Assembly (NCBI RefSeq): GCF_008831285.2
Contig: NC_045139.1
Coordinates: 8,464,204 to 8,528,203 of the forward strand
Reading direction: 5' to 3'
DNA: 64,000 nucleotides
Source of the DNA: Nymphaea colorata
Lineage: Eukaryota > Streptophyta > Magnoliopsida > Nymphaeales > Nymphaeaceae
The translations under genes and the position numbers were made by a program. Within the stretch, counting starts at the first letter, position 1; each line of letters opens with the position of its first letter. The notes beneath the pieces were generated by a model. It made no database searches and was not told the origin of the DNA. It worked only from the letters and a program-made list of their open reading frames with translations. Positions 23,751-35,284 of the stretch are shown piece by piece.

Positions 23751-26544
23751 TCACTTCGATCGTGAAAAACGCTTGGCAAGGAGAACCAGCGCATCTCTTT
23801 TGTGCACAGTCGAGCCTGGAGCTTCAATCATGTCGATGTCTTCTAGAAGCTTCCCGCACGGCAGCTCCCAATCGAAGCAGTATATAAGATTAGCAAGCAC
23901 AAGCTCCACTACCGCCATTGCAAAATGATGTCCTGGGCACATCCGTCTCCCCGATCCAAATGGTATGAACTCGAAGTTTTGACCCTTGTAGTCGAAATGA
24001 CAGTTAACGAATCTCTCTGGTATGAATTCTTCTGGGTTCTGCCATGAATTGGGGTCCCTCCCAATTGCCCACGCATTCACAATGACCCTCGTTTTGGCAG
24101 GAATGGAGTACCCACCGACATTACACTCTTGAGAAGATACTCGAGGAACCAGCAATGGAAGTGGTGGGTGCTGCCTTAAGGTCTCCTTTATCACCAACTT
24201 AAGATACAGTAATTGGTGAAGGTCATTTTCTTCTACCATGTCCTTTGTTTTCAGTGCAAGTCTGAGCTCATGTTGCAGTTTTTTCATGGCCTCGGGCTTT
24301 CTCATCAGCTCAGCCATCGCCCAAACCAAGGTCGCACATGCAGTGTCGGTTCCACCGACGAATATATCCTATAAAAATGGGAAGAGAGACGTCATATAGA
24401 GTACTCTAAACTTCATGAAATTGGAAAAAGAGTGAATATACAGGCGACATAGACCAAAATTTTCACTAATAACAAGAAAAGAACAGTACTGCACTTCTAT
24501 TTCATGTTTCTGAAGTTGATATTCTATTGAATAAACCCATGTTTCCTGCATTTTATCCTGTCCTGCAAAAGTATACCCAAGGTTCTATCACTGCACTAGC
24601 TATTAGGAGAGAATGATGAAATTCCCATCGATCATTTATATTCGGTCCTTTTTCTTACTGCTTTATCAGAAAAAACTAGTCACGGATTGATCTCTCATGA
24701 ATTTTTAGTTATGGTCTGGATCGGACAATCAAATAGCGCATGATGTTTTTCGTGTAATATTCAAAGGATAATTTCAATGGAAAGTTTTTTTTTTTAGTGA
24801 CTCGGTCACCTGATGAGCTCTTATTTCATTCATTACATTAATTTGGAAACCACACTTAATCACTAGCACCAACGCGAGTCCTAGAATTCTAAATGATCAG
24901 TATGCGGAATAATACTTTTTCCTATAAACACGTTATGCATTTAGTTTGTTGATTATTATTGGTGCAGAAGATAGTCAACTACAGGTGGTACGTTTAGTTC
25001 AACCATTTTCGGCTTCTAGAAAAGATAGATTAGGCAACTGTCCAATTTATATATTTTTTTATTTCTGAATAAAACATTTAAAAATATATTTTAATTGATA
25101 AAATAAAAAAGGGAGATAGGGACCTACGCGGATCGGCCGGTAGGTCGTATTCATAAGCAAGCGGGTCCAATATATTTTACAGCATTGGTGGCCGTCGTAC
25201 TTCAATACGTGTTGAATTATATATTCAAACTGCATACTATGTTATACTTTATTGTAACTTCTCTTAGCATAATTTAGCTGAAGATCAAACGTATGAGATG
25301 TGGAACAGGATTGTGAATTGATTATTTGATAAATAATATTCGAACCTGGATGTTTTACTTCGTAGTGTGTGGATAAGATTTTTGAATGAATGGAATTGAG
25401 GTATCTTGTCCAAGCATTGATCTATCTGGAAAACACAAAATAGGTCATGTTGTAAACTCTAAAAGGTGAAAGCCAATGTCTAAAGACGACTAATAAAGTA
25501 GGAATTGCTACCAAGAAGTGAAAAATCTACCAACAACAGGACAATAAATAACAGTCCCACATGAAGCGAAGATAATATGGAAGACGATGGGAGTGAAGCA
25601 CATATTAGACAAACCATGAGCATCCCTTTGATGTTGTTCACCGTGAGGAAGACATCCTCACTTCGGTCCTTCTGTACATCAAGCAGAGAATCAACGAAGT
25701 CCTGTTGCTCTGGTCGCCTCCGTGGATCGCTGTGGTCTCTGATCACTTCATCGTAGAAATGATCCAAATCGTGGAAGTTACTCAGTAACTGGCCATGGAG
25801 ACCAGTAAGCCAGTCTACCCACTTCAAGGATGGGAAGAAATCCCCCACGAAAAAAGCCCCAAGCATGGCTTGGAAAGTCTTCAGTGCATCCTGAAACCTG
25901 CTCTTCCCATGTCCTTCTTCCTCCGGATTATACTTCTTACCAAAGGCGATCCTGCAGATTATGTTGCTAGAGAGAGAAAACAACAGCTCACTCAGATTCA
26001 CAGGACCACCGGAGGTGGAGATGGCCCGGAGCAACATGCCGACTTCTTCCTCTCTCACCGATTTGAAGGAGGGCACCTTCTTGGAGCTCAGGAGTTGCAG
26101 GGTGGCTATCTTCTTAAGGTGACGCCATGTCTGGCAATAGGGTTGAAAGGCGATGTCCGAGCCTCCGTAGGAAATGGCTGAGGTGCTGACCTGCTGCGGC
26201 CTGTTGACGAAGGTGAGGTCGTGGACCTTCATGACTTCCTCGGCCAGTTTCGCGGACGACACGACGCAGACCCGGAACCTGCCGAGCTTAAGAAGCATAA
26301 GGGGGCCGTCTTTTAGGGAGAGGAGGTGGAGGGAGCGGTGAAGGGAGCTTGTGCCGAGCTGATGCAGGTTGCCGATGATTGGCAGCGGCCATGGTCCGGG
26401 AGGAAGTCTGAGTGTTGATTTCTTCCATGTCCTCCATTTAATCAGCAATACGTAACTGAGGAGGAGAGGAAGCAGGAGCGCTAAAATGGAATATTGGTTG
26501 AATGGGGAGTCGAGTTGATGCAGGAGGAAAAAGGAGAGATCCAT
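23751..26544 (-). CDS. Cytochrome P450, CYP71-like, intact (515 aa, two exons)
   Basis: ER-anchored haem monooxygenase, minus strand. Exon 1 is 26544-25615 (310 codons), exon 2 is 24368-23751; the 1246-bp intron is phase 0 (ATG, then gtttgt; ttatag before GATATATTC). Anchor at about 17-36, hinge LRLPPGPWPLPIIGN, helix C WRHLKK (Trp140, Arg141), I-helix DIFVGGTDTACAT (311-323), KETLR (371-375), PERF (427-430), haem loop FGSGRRMCPG with Cys454. The residues after the loop are HHFA where its duplicate has LHFA. All core motifs are kept and no stop was found, so it is likely functional. It differs from the plus-strand pair in its N-terminus and in the TDT I-helix, so it forms a second subgroup. 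The duplicate at 40.6 kb is nearly identical but broken. Confidence 0.92.
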
Positions 26545-26577
26545 GGAAGTTTGGCCTATAACTCTTTCAAATCTAAG

Positions 26578-26586
26578 AATTTATAC
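26578..26586 (-). promoter_or_regulatory. Probable TATA box of the 23.75-26.54 kb P450
   Basis: Minus-strand GTATAAATT about 35-42 bases before the ATG. The same word is kept upstream of the duplicate gene (near 43433-43441), with slightly different spacing. Confidence 0.45.
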
Positions 26587-26935
26587 ATAAAGGACGGAGT
26601 CACGGAGGAAGGAAGGTGTGTAAGAAGACCAGTATTACAGGACGACATGCTAGCCATTTTAAAAGAGAAATGGACACGACACACGTTGAGCCTTCAGTTT
26701 TTTCCACCGTCCATCATTTTCTTTTATCTTTGTTGGGTGGCTGTTCCCTTTCACCGCGTTTTGTATTTTAAACGACTTGAAATTGTACTTAAAATGTCGA
26801 AAATACCTTACGGAAAAAAACAGGGGTAAATTAGTGATAAAAATTGATTTTGATTTAGTTTTCTTTTTTCAGTTATAAACAAAGACCCAAAAAAAAGGAA
26901 CAACTTGAATTGATTGGTTTTCTCTTTCTTTCTCG

Positions 26936-26941
<6 letters not shown>

Positions 26942-26974
<33 letters not shown>
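26942..26974. repeat. AT microsatellite
   Basis: Run of about 16 AT units in the upstream region of the copy-1 P450; absent at the matching place in copy 2. Confidence 0.9.
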
Positions 26975-26977
<3 letters not shown>

Positions 26978-27139
26978 AACTATTTATTGGGGTTTTTTTT
27001 CCAGCAACCCCAAACTGAAAACCGTAAACTAGCTTCGCCTTTAATCTCTCGCTCTTTGACGCCTCAAAGGTGGTCAGTCTCATTAAGTATTTAAGTGGGT
27101 AGTTAATTGGATTATTTAAAAAAAAAATAAAAAGAAAGA

Positions 27140-30100
27140 GTGTGCTTTGATAATTCAGTTTGATGTTGATAGTTTAGTTCTGAGTACTTTATCCGGTCGA
27201 GTCACAGAATTAACCTAACCCAATCGGCTGCTACTTAAATGACCAATTGCCAATTAAATTTGGCATCCAAGTATTTCGAAACTAAAAATTTATACATATT
27301 GAACCGAGATCGAGTTGAGTGCACAAATCTGTGCATGCAGTTCATATGCGCAGGAAAAAAAGAAGGGAGCTGGGGTAATTTACAAATATTTATAAAAATA
27401 TTATACAATTTTTTAAATTATGCACATTTTAAACTTTTTATCATTTTCATAATTTCCTTTCTATCCTACTAAAAATCTTTGTTGAAGGCATTTTGGTCAT
27501 TGTGCAAGCACAGAATCGTGCACCTAACCAGTTTTGTGTTGAACAAAGTGACCAAAAGGCCCTTCACTTAAGGACAATGAGGAAAACGGAAACAAATTCC
27601 GCAACAGCGATTTAGAGTCATTTCGTCCATCTTGAAAGAGAAATATTATTCCGATTCGGTGATCAAATCTTGGCACTGACTTACTAGGCAATCTATAGGA
27701 GCCCTCTATCAATCTAATTGTGTTTGTCATGTTTCACATGACTTGATAAACTCAATTATGCACCTCCTCAACTCGTTGGGAAGGAAAATAACACACAAGA
27801 AATCCCTCTTACATATATTATTACTTCCTTTCGAATGGACCAATTATCCTTGAGCTGAGAAATTATGCCATCGACTCTTAATTTGTCGCCAGCTTGGTTC
27901 AACTGTAGATAAGTACTTTTCAAGGATATTTTATCCGATCATATATTTGAGAAAGAAAAGTTTGTTTATTAAATTGTCAAAATAATTCAAAAGGTGGGCG
28001 GTAGCCACTGACTCTTAAGTTGTCGCCATGTTGATTAAAATGTCAACAAGTATTTTTTAAGGATATATACATATATTGATTAAGTAAACAAATTTAAAAT
28101 ATGTTGTTAAAAAAAGTTGGTAATTGCTTGCAACTTTGTGATTTCTAATTGAAAATTAAGTTGCCATTTTTTTTTCTAGACTCCTTCACATTGCCTATGA
28201 CTTTTACAAGTGCATGCTCTTGTAATTATTATCCAACTGTCGTTTTATAATAGTGAGATAAGTAGCATTGTCTTTTGAGGAAAGTGAGGATTTGTTTGGC
28301 AGTAGTAACAAACTGTTGTTATTCAACGTATCTGCTTCATAAACAAGCAAGATTCATAAAACAGTGCATTAAGAGATGTTATACCAACTCAGGGTCCATC
28401 ATTACTTGATGGAATCCACTCTTGAGGTCGAACTTAGAGTAGATTTTACTACCTGATACCTTTTTGATGATCGTGTTTCTTCATTTTCAGAAATAGAGAA
28501 TATGACATCACTCAATTCATCGTATTTTGAGGTAGATTCATCAAATAGTAACAATATGTTACTGTTGTTAAACGACCTCTAAAGGGATGTTTGACAAGAA
28601 TAGCATGTTGTTGTGTTCCATTAAATTGAAATTGAGGCAGTCATGCATGTCATTCATGGTTTACTCATCTTATCATTATTACATTTTAAATCTATGACCC
28701 TCTAAACATAATTTTGTGACAATAATAAAGGTTGGTTGAAATTATTCAAATAATATAAAATGAATCAGAAAATGTTATGAGATTCATATAAACAGCATTC
28801 ATATGAGTTCAAGACACATAAGTCCTCTAACCATGTTGCAAGTTGTGAATTCAAAATAAGCTATCAATCTAAATTTTTAATTTGATCCACTTTTAAACAG
28901 AATATAATCCTTCTCTTGAGTGAGGCATTCGCTTAGTTCTTTAAAAGTGTACCACAATACTTTTATTAACCAATATTATATTTTTATATTCCAAAACATT
29001 TCCAGTTGTTTTATCTTACAATAATCCATTATAGGTATTTGTTTCCCTAATGACTCAATGTACGCTTACATATGTTTTTTGCACCTTCATTATCTCTTCA
29101 CAATCTTGTTAAGATAGAGAGAATGAACCATGTTGGAGATATTTCAGCATATTAATTAATTTCTTTATGGTCTGAGAACAATTTTATTAATTATATCGGC
29201 GGGACCTGAATTGATAAATAAAAAAAGAACATATCATAAGGAAGGAAATCTTGGCAAAAAATGTGGTAATAAATCCTCATTGAGAATGAAGAAACAGTTA
29301 CAGATAATAGAGATTTAAGGAAGGTTTCTTCAAAATTCAAACAAACCTGTAAAAATCCCTCCAAAAAACTTGTATAAATATTGGAATCAAGGGAACCTCA
29401 CGCTATTGAGTTTTTAGTGTGAGAGATAGTTTATGGCCGGCAAGAGCGATGGCGATTCTCATATTTTGGGCAAAAAAAGTTATGTTTAATATTTTGTAAA
29501 TTATTAATTTGCCTAATGTAAATATTTTAAAAATTATTGTTTCTATGATTGTAGCTGATACAAATTTTGGAATACAAATTTGCTTAGTTGTTAGAAGTTG
29601 ACTCCTTTAAACTCGACTCAGCTCAATTACATAAATGTGTCATGAATGAAAGTTTTTCTATTGCTAGAATATTTGAATGCAGAGTATGTGCATTCTTTGT
29701 TTGGATTTTCTATTAGATGCTCATTCATATATACAGTTGAATTAATTAAAAAAAAAATGAGTTAATCAAAACAGGTCAAATGAGTTAAGCGAGGTGAGCT
29801 CCAGGTCCAGGCTGTATTGTCGAGTCGAACTTGAGCCTCTTCTATGGACCCGGAGAACGACCCAACTTGTGTGCAGCCTAGCTATTAATCAAAGGCAACT
29901 ATTTAACCTTTAACACTAGGCTGTTATTAACTTCATGGATGATATGATTAAAAAAATATGTAAGTTCATTAGTTTGTTTAGCTTTCTTAACTACTTCCAG
30001 TAATTTAACATATGATTTAGTATAACCAAAATAACTTAGTTTCCCTTTTCACATTTAAAACAATTTTTGGGATTTTATTATAATGTGGAAAGTTCCTCAA

Positions 30101-31240
30101 GAAAGCTTTATTGCATTAACAATACTGTTCTAGGGCTTAAATCTTGCAAAAATGAGAACGGCCCAGCCTGGGCAGGCATTGAGTGTGGCCAAGTCAGCCT
30201 GATAAAATTTATTATTATTAACATATTTTTATATTTTTATATATAACATAAATATTTTGATTTTTCTAGTTAAGATTGAGGTGTTTTTGTTGTCCTGCTT
30301 TCATTTTTATACTTGTTATTAGCACAAAAGGTTGATACCACACAAACATTCAAAATAGAAACCGGGCCACTTACCAGCTCCTGCCTCCACCGTTATGCCA
30401 AAATCCCTTCTCTTTGCCCATCCAAAATAATACAATGTACGAGTTACATATGCTACCCCAACGTATGCAATGAGTGTATGCCACCTCGGCATACACAACG
30501 AGCGTACACCGAGGTTGGCCATACTGACAACATACATATTTATTTTATGGATGGATGTATGAGATAACTCTAAACATAAGTATAAGATAATGTTTATGAG
30601 ATAATCAAATATTTATGAGATAATGTTATAAGAAAGACAAATAAACGAAAATGCTTTTTTAATGTTTAAAAGGGTATATTGGTCATAACGATTTTTGAGA
30701 ATTATATAATTTTATGGTGAGATGTGCAATCTAAGTGGGATACATTTACATCCTTACCATCTACCAAATTTCCAATCTAGAACAAAAGTAACTCAAACCC
30801 ATCGGAAAACATCTGTTAATCCAAGATAAAATATTATCAAAACATGACCCATTGAGAGCTGTTACATATTCCACTTCTAATATATGCAACATTAAACGAT
30901 ATTTGACCAACAGAAAGCCCAATGAACAAGAAGTTGTTCACCAAATTAATGAAAACCTTAATTTGTGTCCGCAATTAACTACTTACCCAATAGGGAGTTG
31001 AACTTCAGCAATTCCCCAAGCAGTCAAGCCCATCGAATAGAACTTTCTTTTCAATTCCTTCTCTTCTCTTCTTTTGAGGAAGAAATTAACTACTGAAAAT
31101 ACATTTACCAGTGCTGGTAATTTGGTGAATTGCATGAACGTGTTACATATCGCTGAGAAGAAAGGCGAGATAGAATAGCGGAATACTTGTTTAATCTAAT
31201 GTGTGTATCAGAAATAGGAACAATGCCCATGCTGGATACA
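27140..31240. other. Non-coding part of duplication copy 1
   Basis: No gene recognised. 27735-29150 matches 46665-48490 closely. It holds an internal tandem pair built on ACTCTTAATTTGTCGCC (near 27870) and ACTCTTAAGTTGTCGCC (near 28010), also kept in copy 2. 29150-30690 is largely without a counterpart. Confidence 0.6.
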
Positions 31241-31607
31241 ACTTCATGCTATACATGAACCCAGTACTATTTCTAGCATCTAATAGCGTTCTTCCAAAAG
31301 GATACGTGATATAGTTCATGTGCTGTTTTAAAGCGCATGTGCTGTTTGTCTGTGCGCCCACGTGCTGTTTTAAAGCCTGAAATGCTTCAGAACTGTATTG
31401 CAGGGATATGGCTGAAAGCATAGGGACAATGATATAACCATTTTTAAGCTTGAGAAATATGAAGTTTTCGTCCTTTACGTTTGCAGATTTGTTTCCTTTA
31501 TTTCACGTATTGCTGATGTATGATATTTTTGTTCATGCCCTTCCCTGGTATCCTTTTGGAAGAACGCTGTTAGATGCTAAACATAGTACTGGGTTCATGT
31601 ATAGCCA
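31241..31607. repeat. Inverted repeat with about 60-bp arms
   Basis: The left arm (about 31244-31308) and right arm (about 31548-31607) are inverted copies. Shared words after complementing: ATCCTTTTGGAAGAACGCT, AGATGCTA and AGTACTGGGTTCATGTATAGC. The arms are separated by about 240 bp, so the region could fold as a long hairpin. It may be the ends of a small transposon or part of a retroelement LTR. Confidence 0.75.
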
Positions 31608-32110
31608 TTTTTTTTGTCATATATATTATATATGTTATAATAAAATAATAATACTAATAAATACCCTTGCCTCACCATGGTACCTAAATTTTTTGAGATG
31701 TGCTGCACCGGCACCCCGCACCTTTGTGACATAGTTTGTTATTTGGTAGACTCCCACGCAAATTGACATACAACATATGTATCTATTGTTCTATCACTTT
31801 ATAGATAACAAGCAATTCTTTTTCTTATACAAAATAACATCTCTTAATATTTGAATACCCGTTTAAGGGATAGTATTTCCATTTTAACTTACAACTTTCA
31901 GTATGTTGGTTCAGAAACTCTGTTGTTTCCCTACTCAATAGCAGACGTACGAGACTTACTCCTCTTTTTTTGCCTTCCTTTCACAGTATTAAGGAAAGAA
32001 ATGTTAAGAAGAAGAAATCAACGGCACCAATATAGCAAGAAAAGATTATCGGGTGAAGGCTTGACTCTACTAAGGAAAGACTTTTCAAATTTTAATTTCT
32101 CCTTACCATG
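31608..32110. other. AT-rich stretch before the copia LTR
   Basis: No gene recognised; the left end of the copia 5' LTR probably lies in or near this stretch but could not be placed. Confidence 0.4.
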
Positions 32111-32382
32111 TTGATTCCAGCCTTGTAACGCTGGACTCTTACCACACGTCTCCAGCCTTGCAACTGCCATATTGATCAGCCTTGATTTTTGTTACCATAA
32201 TCATCAGCCTTGTAACGTTGAGCTATTACCATATGGATCCAGCCTTGTAACACTATAAATACACTATGAAATACTCTTGCTATGTCAATGCAAGAGACTT
32301 AGTCACTTTATTGAGTCGCCACTCTCTTCCTCTCTCGTCCCTCTTTTAGTCACCACTCTCTTCCTTTCTTGTCCCTCTTTTA
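32111..32382 (+). mobile_element. Copia 5' LTR, right part
   Basis: The sequence just before the primer-binding site. It holds five spaced copies of a CAGCCTTG(T)AAC word (32117-32250), a TATAAAT at 32254-32260, and a direct repeat of about 34 bp (CACTCTCTTCCT...CCCTCTTTTA) at its end. Its left limit is not seen. No matching 3' LTR was found. Confidence 0.6.
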
Positions 32383-32394
32383 TGGTATCAGAGC
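32383..32394 (+). promoter_or_regulatory. Retrotransposon primer-binding site
   Basis: TGGTATCAGAGC, complementary to the 3' end of initiator methionine tRNA, the usual minus-strand primer of plant copia elements. Confidence 0.85.
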
Positions 32395-32420
32395 TAAGGC
32401 CTTCTTTCTCTAGAAGCCCC

Positions 32421-33711
32421 ATGGCTAGTGCATCACCAATTCAATGGAATGCCGCTGCTGCGTTGGTCTCTGTTAAACTCAACAGAGAAAACTACCTGTT
32501 CTGGCAAAGTCAACTAGATTCAGTAATGGACTCTCAAGATCTTTTTCTGTTCATTGATGGTACTCAAGTTGAACCATAGAAAGAAATTACAAAGGACGGC
32601 AAGACTGAAGTGAATCCCGAATTTGTCGCATGGAGAAAGATGGATCGTCTTGCATTAAGCTGGACCAAGGCAATGGTTACGGAAGCTGTGTTGGGGCAGA
32701 TTATGCGCGTCAAAACTGCCCATGATGCTTGGTCGACTCTTGAAAATTCTTATGGTTCTCAATCTCCTTTGAGGATCATGTTGCTGTGTAAGGAGTTGCT
32801 TCTTCTCAAGAAGGGAAGTATGTCTATGCAAGTTTATTTAGATAATCAAGTTTTTTTTGGATGCTTTATCCACTGCTGGTCAAGATATTTCCGATCAAGA
32901 CCTAGTTCAAATCACTCTTAATGGGCTGTCGTCAGAATATGAAAGTTTCATAACCATGCTTACTGGTCCATCATCGTCAAAGATATCATTTTCTAAACTG
33001 TTTGATCTTCTCATGAATTAAGAAAAACAGCTTGCCTTACTTAAGTCGACTTCGATAAACCCAATTGAATTTGTTCAGCCAGCATCGCAGGTTGTTAACC
33101 AAACTGCGTTCAGTGCCTTTCGTGGGCAACGCCGAGGCCGAGGGTTTTTCCGTGGTCGAGGAGGAAGGAATCAAGGTGGCTGTGGAAAATTTTTCCAAGG
33201 ATGTGGACATCAGTCCCAGCAACGAACGGATGAACGTGTTGCCAATCAACAATATCAACGTCAGCCAATTATTTGCCAATATCGTGGATGAAAAGGGCAC
33301 TTGGCTAGAACGTGCTATGACATTCCTCAGGCCTACTCCGCCATGAGTCTGCAAGATTCAATAAATGAATATTGGTATCCGGATACCGGTGCTACCAATA
33401 ATATTGTAGCAAGTGATGATATGATGTACAACAAAGCTCCTCAGGATGGACAAGAGAACGTCATGATTGGTAATGGCTCTCGCCTTTCTATTAAGCAAAC
33501 TGGCGATCTATTAGTCGATGTTAGTGGAAATTCCTTTCAACTCAAGAATATTCTTCATGTTCCCACTATTGCTCATAATCTATTATCGGTCGGACAATTT
33601 ACTACTGACAATGGTTGTATTTTTGAGTTCTCACCATATGATTTTGTGATCAAGGATCGGAAAACAAATAAGATTCTTCTTCGGGGACCAAAGAAGTGCA
33701 ATGGACTTTAA
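32421..33711 (+). pseudogene. Copia gag-protease remnant
   Basis: Starts MASASPIQWNAAAALVSV and continues with NYLFWQSQLDSVMDSQ, a UBN2-type gag. A stop at 32577 (where Trp is expected), a frameshift near 32850 and a further stop near 33007 break it. An Arg/Gly-rich stretch (GRGFFRGRGG, about 33137-33166) precedes a damaged zinc knuckle near 33270 in which the second Cys is Arg and a stop follows. The protease motif YWYPDTGATNNIVAS is at about 33370 and the protein ends at GPKKCNGL. Integrase, reverse transcriptase and RNase H are missing; sequence after 33750 is P450 intron, so the element is cut off at its right side. Confidence 0.88.
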
Positions 33712-33749
33712 CCCATTATGCTTAAGAGAGCTGGCGAGATTCAAGAAAT

Positions 33750-33985
33750 ATTCAAACTGTAGTATACTTTATTATAACTTTGTGGTAGCATAACTGAGGA
33801 AAAGGTAAAGAGTATGGAACACGTTTTGAAACTGTGGATGGATTGTTTAATAAATAAAATTACAGTTAACTGTTCATAGAATAGATTCTAGTGTATCAAT
33901 TTATGACACAAACCCATGTGAAAAAGCTAGTATTAGTACATATATGGACCCCATAGAAGACATGACAGAAGGAATCAAAATAGGA
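33750..33985 (-). pseudogene. Orphan fragment of a P450 intron
   Basis: Matches 44430-44670 closely (shared TAACTTTGTGGTAGCATAAC and TTTATGACACAAACCC) and the introns near 25225 and 41735 more weakly. It contains no exon. It lies between the copia remnant and copy 2, and marks a further copy of the P450 unit that has been nearly wholly lost. Confidence 0.7.
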
Positions 33986-34449
33986 CACATATGACCCACC
34001 TTCCATCAGAGGAGGGAGAGAGAGAGAGATAGAGAGAGCATGGAAGACAGAGAGGGGGCATACCTGCTGTCGATGGCGAGCAGATGAGGGTGGCCGTTGC
34101 ACTGCATTATTAACGGAAGGATGAACAAGAAGAAAGCACTGGGAAGGGGTGTTTCTTTGCGCGCGAAGGAGAAAGGGTTGTGGACGAGGGAGAATAGTTC
34201 CCAGATCCAGCGGGAATTTTGATTCCAGAATTAAAATCGGACTCCGAGGGTTATATTTTGATTTCAGAAGTTTGATTCTAAAATTGATCCATAATTCCAG
34301 AATCAAAATGCTGCTGTATTGGATTAGGTGATTCTCGTTTTTTCAAAAACAATAATTTTCATTCCAAAATTCCAGCAACTCTATGAATCAAACGCCCCCG
34401 AAAGGAGAGTCCAAGTCAAGGAATTCTTCTTCCTGTTGATGGAAACTTG

Positions 34450-34750
34450 CAATGCTTTATTGCAGGACATTGCATATTCCTTGGTGGTGCATTGGTTTCA
34501 TGGAAACCAGGAAATAAAATACAGTGTCGCTTTCTTTGCCAAAAGTAGAATATAGAGCTTTAGCCAACACAGCTTGTCATTGTGTGGTTAAGAGCTGTCC
34601 TCAAGGATCTTCAAGTGAAGATTGATTTACCAACCACTTTGTATTGCGACAACAAATCGGCCTTGCAAATAACTGGTAATCCTGCGGTCCATGACCGAAC
34701 AAAACATGTTGAAAGCTATTGTCATCACTTCATCGAAAGCAGACATGAGT
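34450..34750 (+). pseudogene. Copia RNase H fragment
   Basis: Reads FLGGALVSWK, then VEYRALANTACH, and after a frameshift WLRAVLKDLQVKIDLPTTLYCDNKSALQ in pieces, with the catalytic CDNKSA and the RTKHVE motif. Part of duplication copy 2; the shorter partner is at 22900-22990. Confidence 0.8.
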
Positions 34751-34964
34751 GAACAAATTCCTTTTCTTTAGTCCAAACTGAGTTTGTTCAATATATACGC
34801 TCCTTAAATGGTCTCTTGAAACAGTATTAGCAAGGGCATGTCAGGTTGAATCATATGTTGCTGCTTTGTAATTACTGTAGTGTAGGTGATGCTACTGGAA
34901 GGATTCATTCATTTGCATTATAGAAAGTATAAACCATGTATTTGTGAAAAAGGGATTGCAAAGA

Positions 34965-35003
34965 AAGAAGAAGAAGAAGAAGAAGAAGAAGAAGAAGAAG
35001 AAG
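34965..35003. repeat. GAA microsatellite
   Basis: Run of about 12 GAA units, immediately left of an ACGTGGTTCGG motif common in plant LTRs (near 35010), at the left junction of the copia block. Confidence 0.88.
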
Positions 35004-35284
35004 ATTTTTACGTGGTTCGGTATATATTCATCTACGTCCACGAGAGGGGTCCTTTCCACTATATTTTGTGGAGAGGTTTTATCACTATTTATAATGCTTG
35101 CACATCAGGTTTCTCCTTGATCTTAGGAGAGATTACATCCTTATCATTATTCCTCTTATGAGTTGTACAATAGTCTTTAATACTACTGTCGGTTTTGGAT
35201 TGACTTGCTTTGTTAGGTTGTTGCATTTTTGGATCGCCATCTTCCTTACTAACAATGGCTGATTTGCCTTTGTCATTATCTGCT

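Larger units (their letters stand above)
22846..31000. repeat. Segmental tandem duplication, copy 1
   Basis: Matches copy 2 (34003-49430) in the same order: 22846-23210 with 34003-34942 (interrupted), 23456-27140 with 40325-43880, 27735-29150 with 46665-48490, and 30690-30830 with parts of 48665-49430. The matches cover a whole P450 gene, its intron, its promoter side and several kb of non-coding DNA, so this is genomic duplication. Limits are approximate, read by eye. Confidence 0.85.

Noticed and set aside
33065-33346. Plus-strand frame VVEEEGIKVAVENFSKD
   Set aside because: It is the wrong frame of the copia gag; the correct frame gives the Arg/Gly-rich stretch and zinc-knuckle remains.
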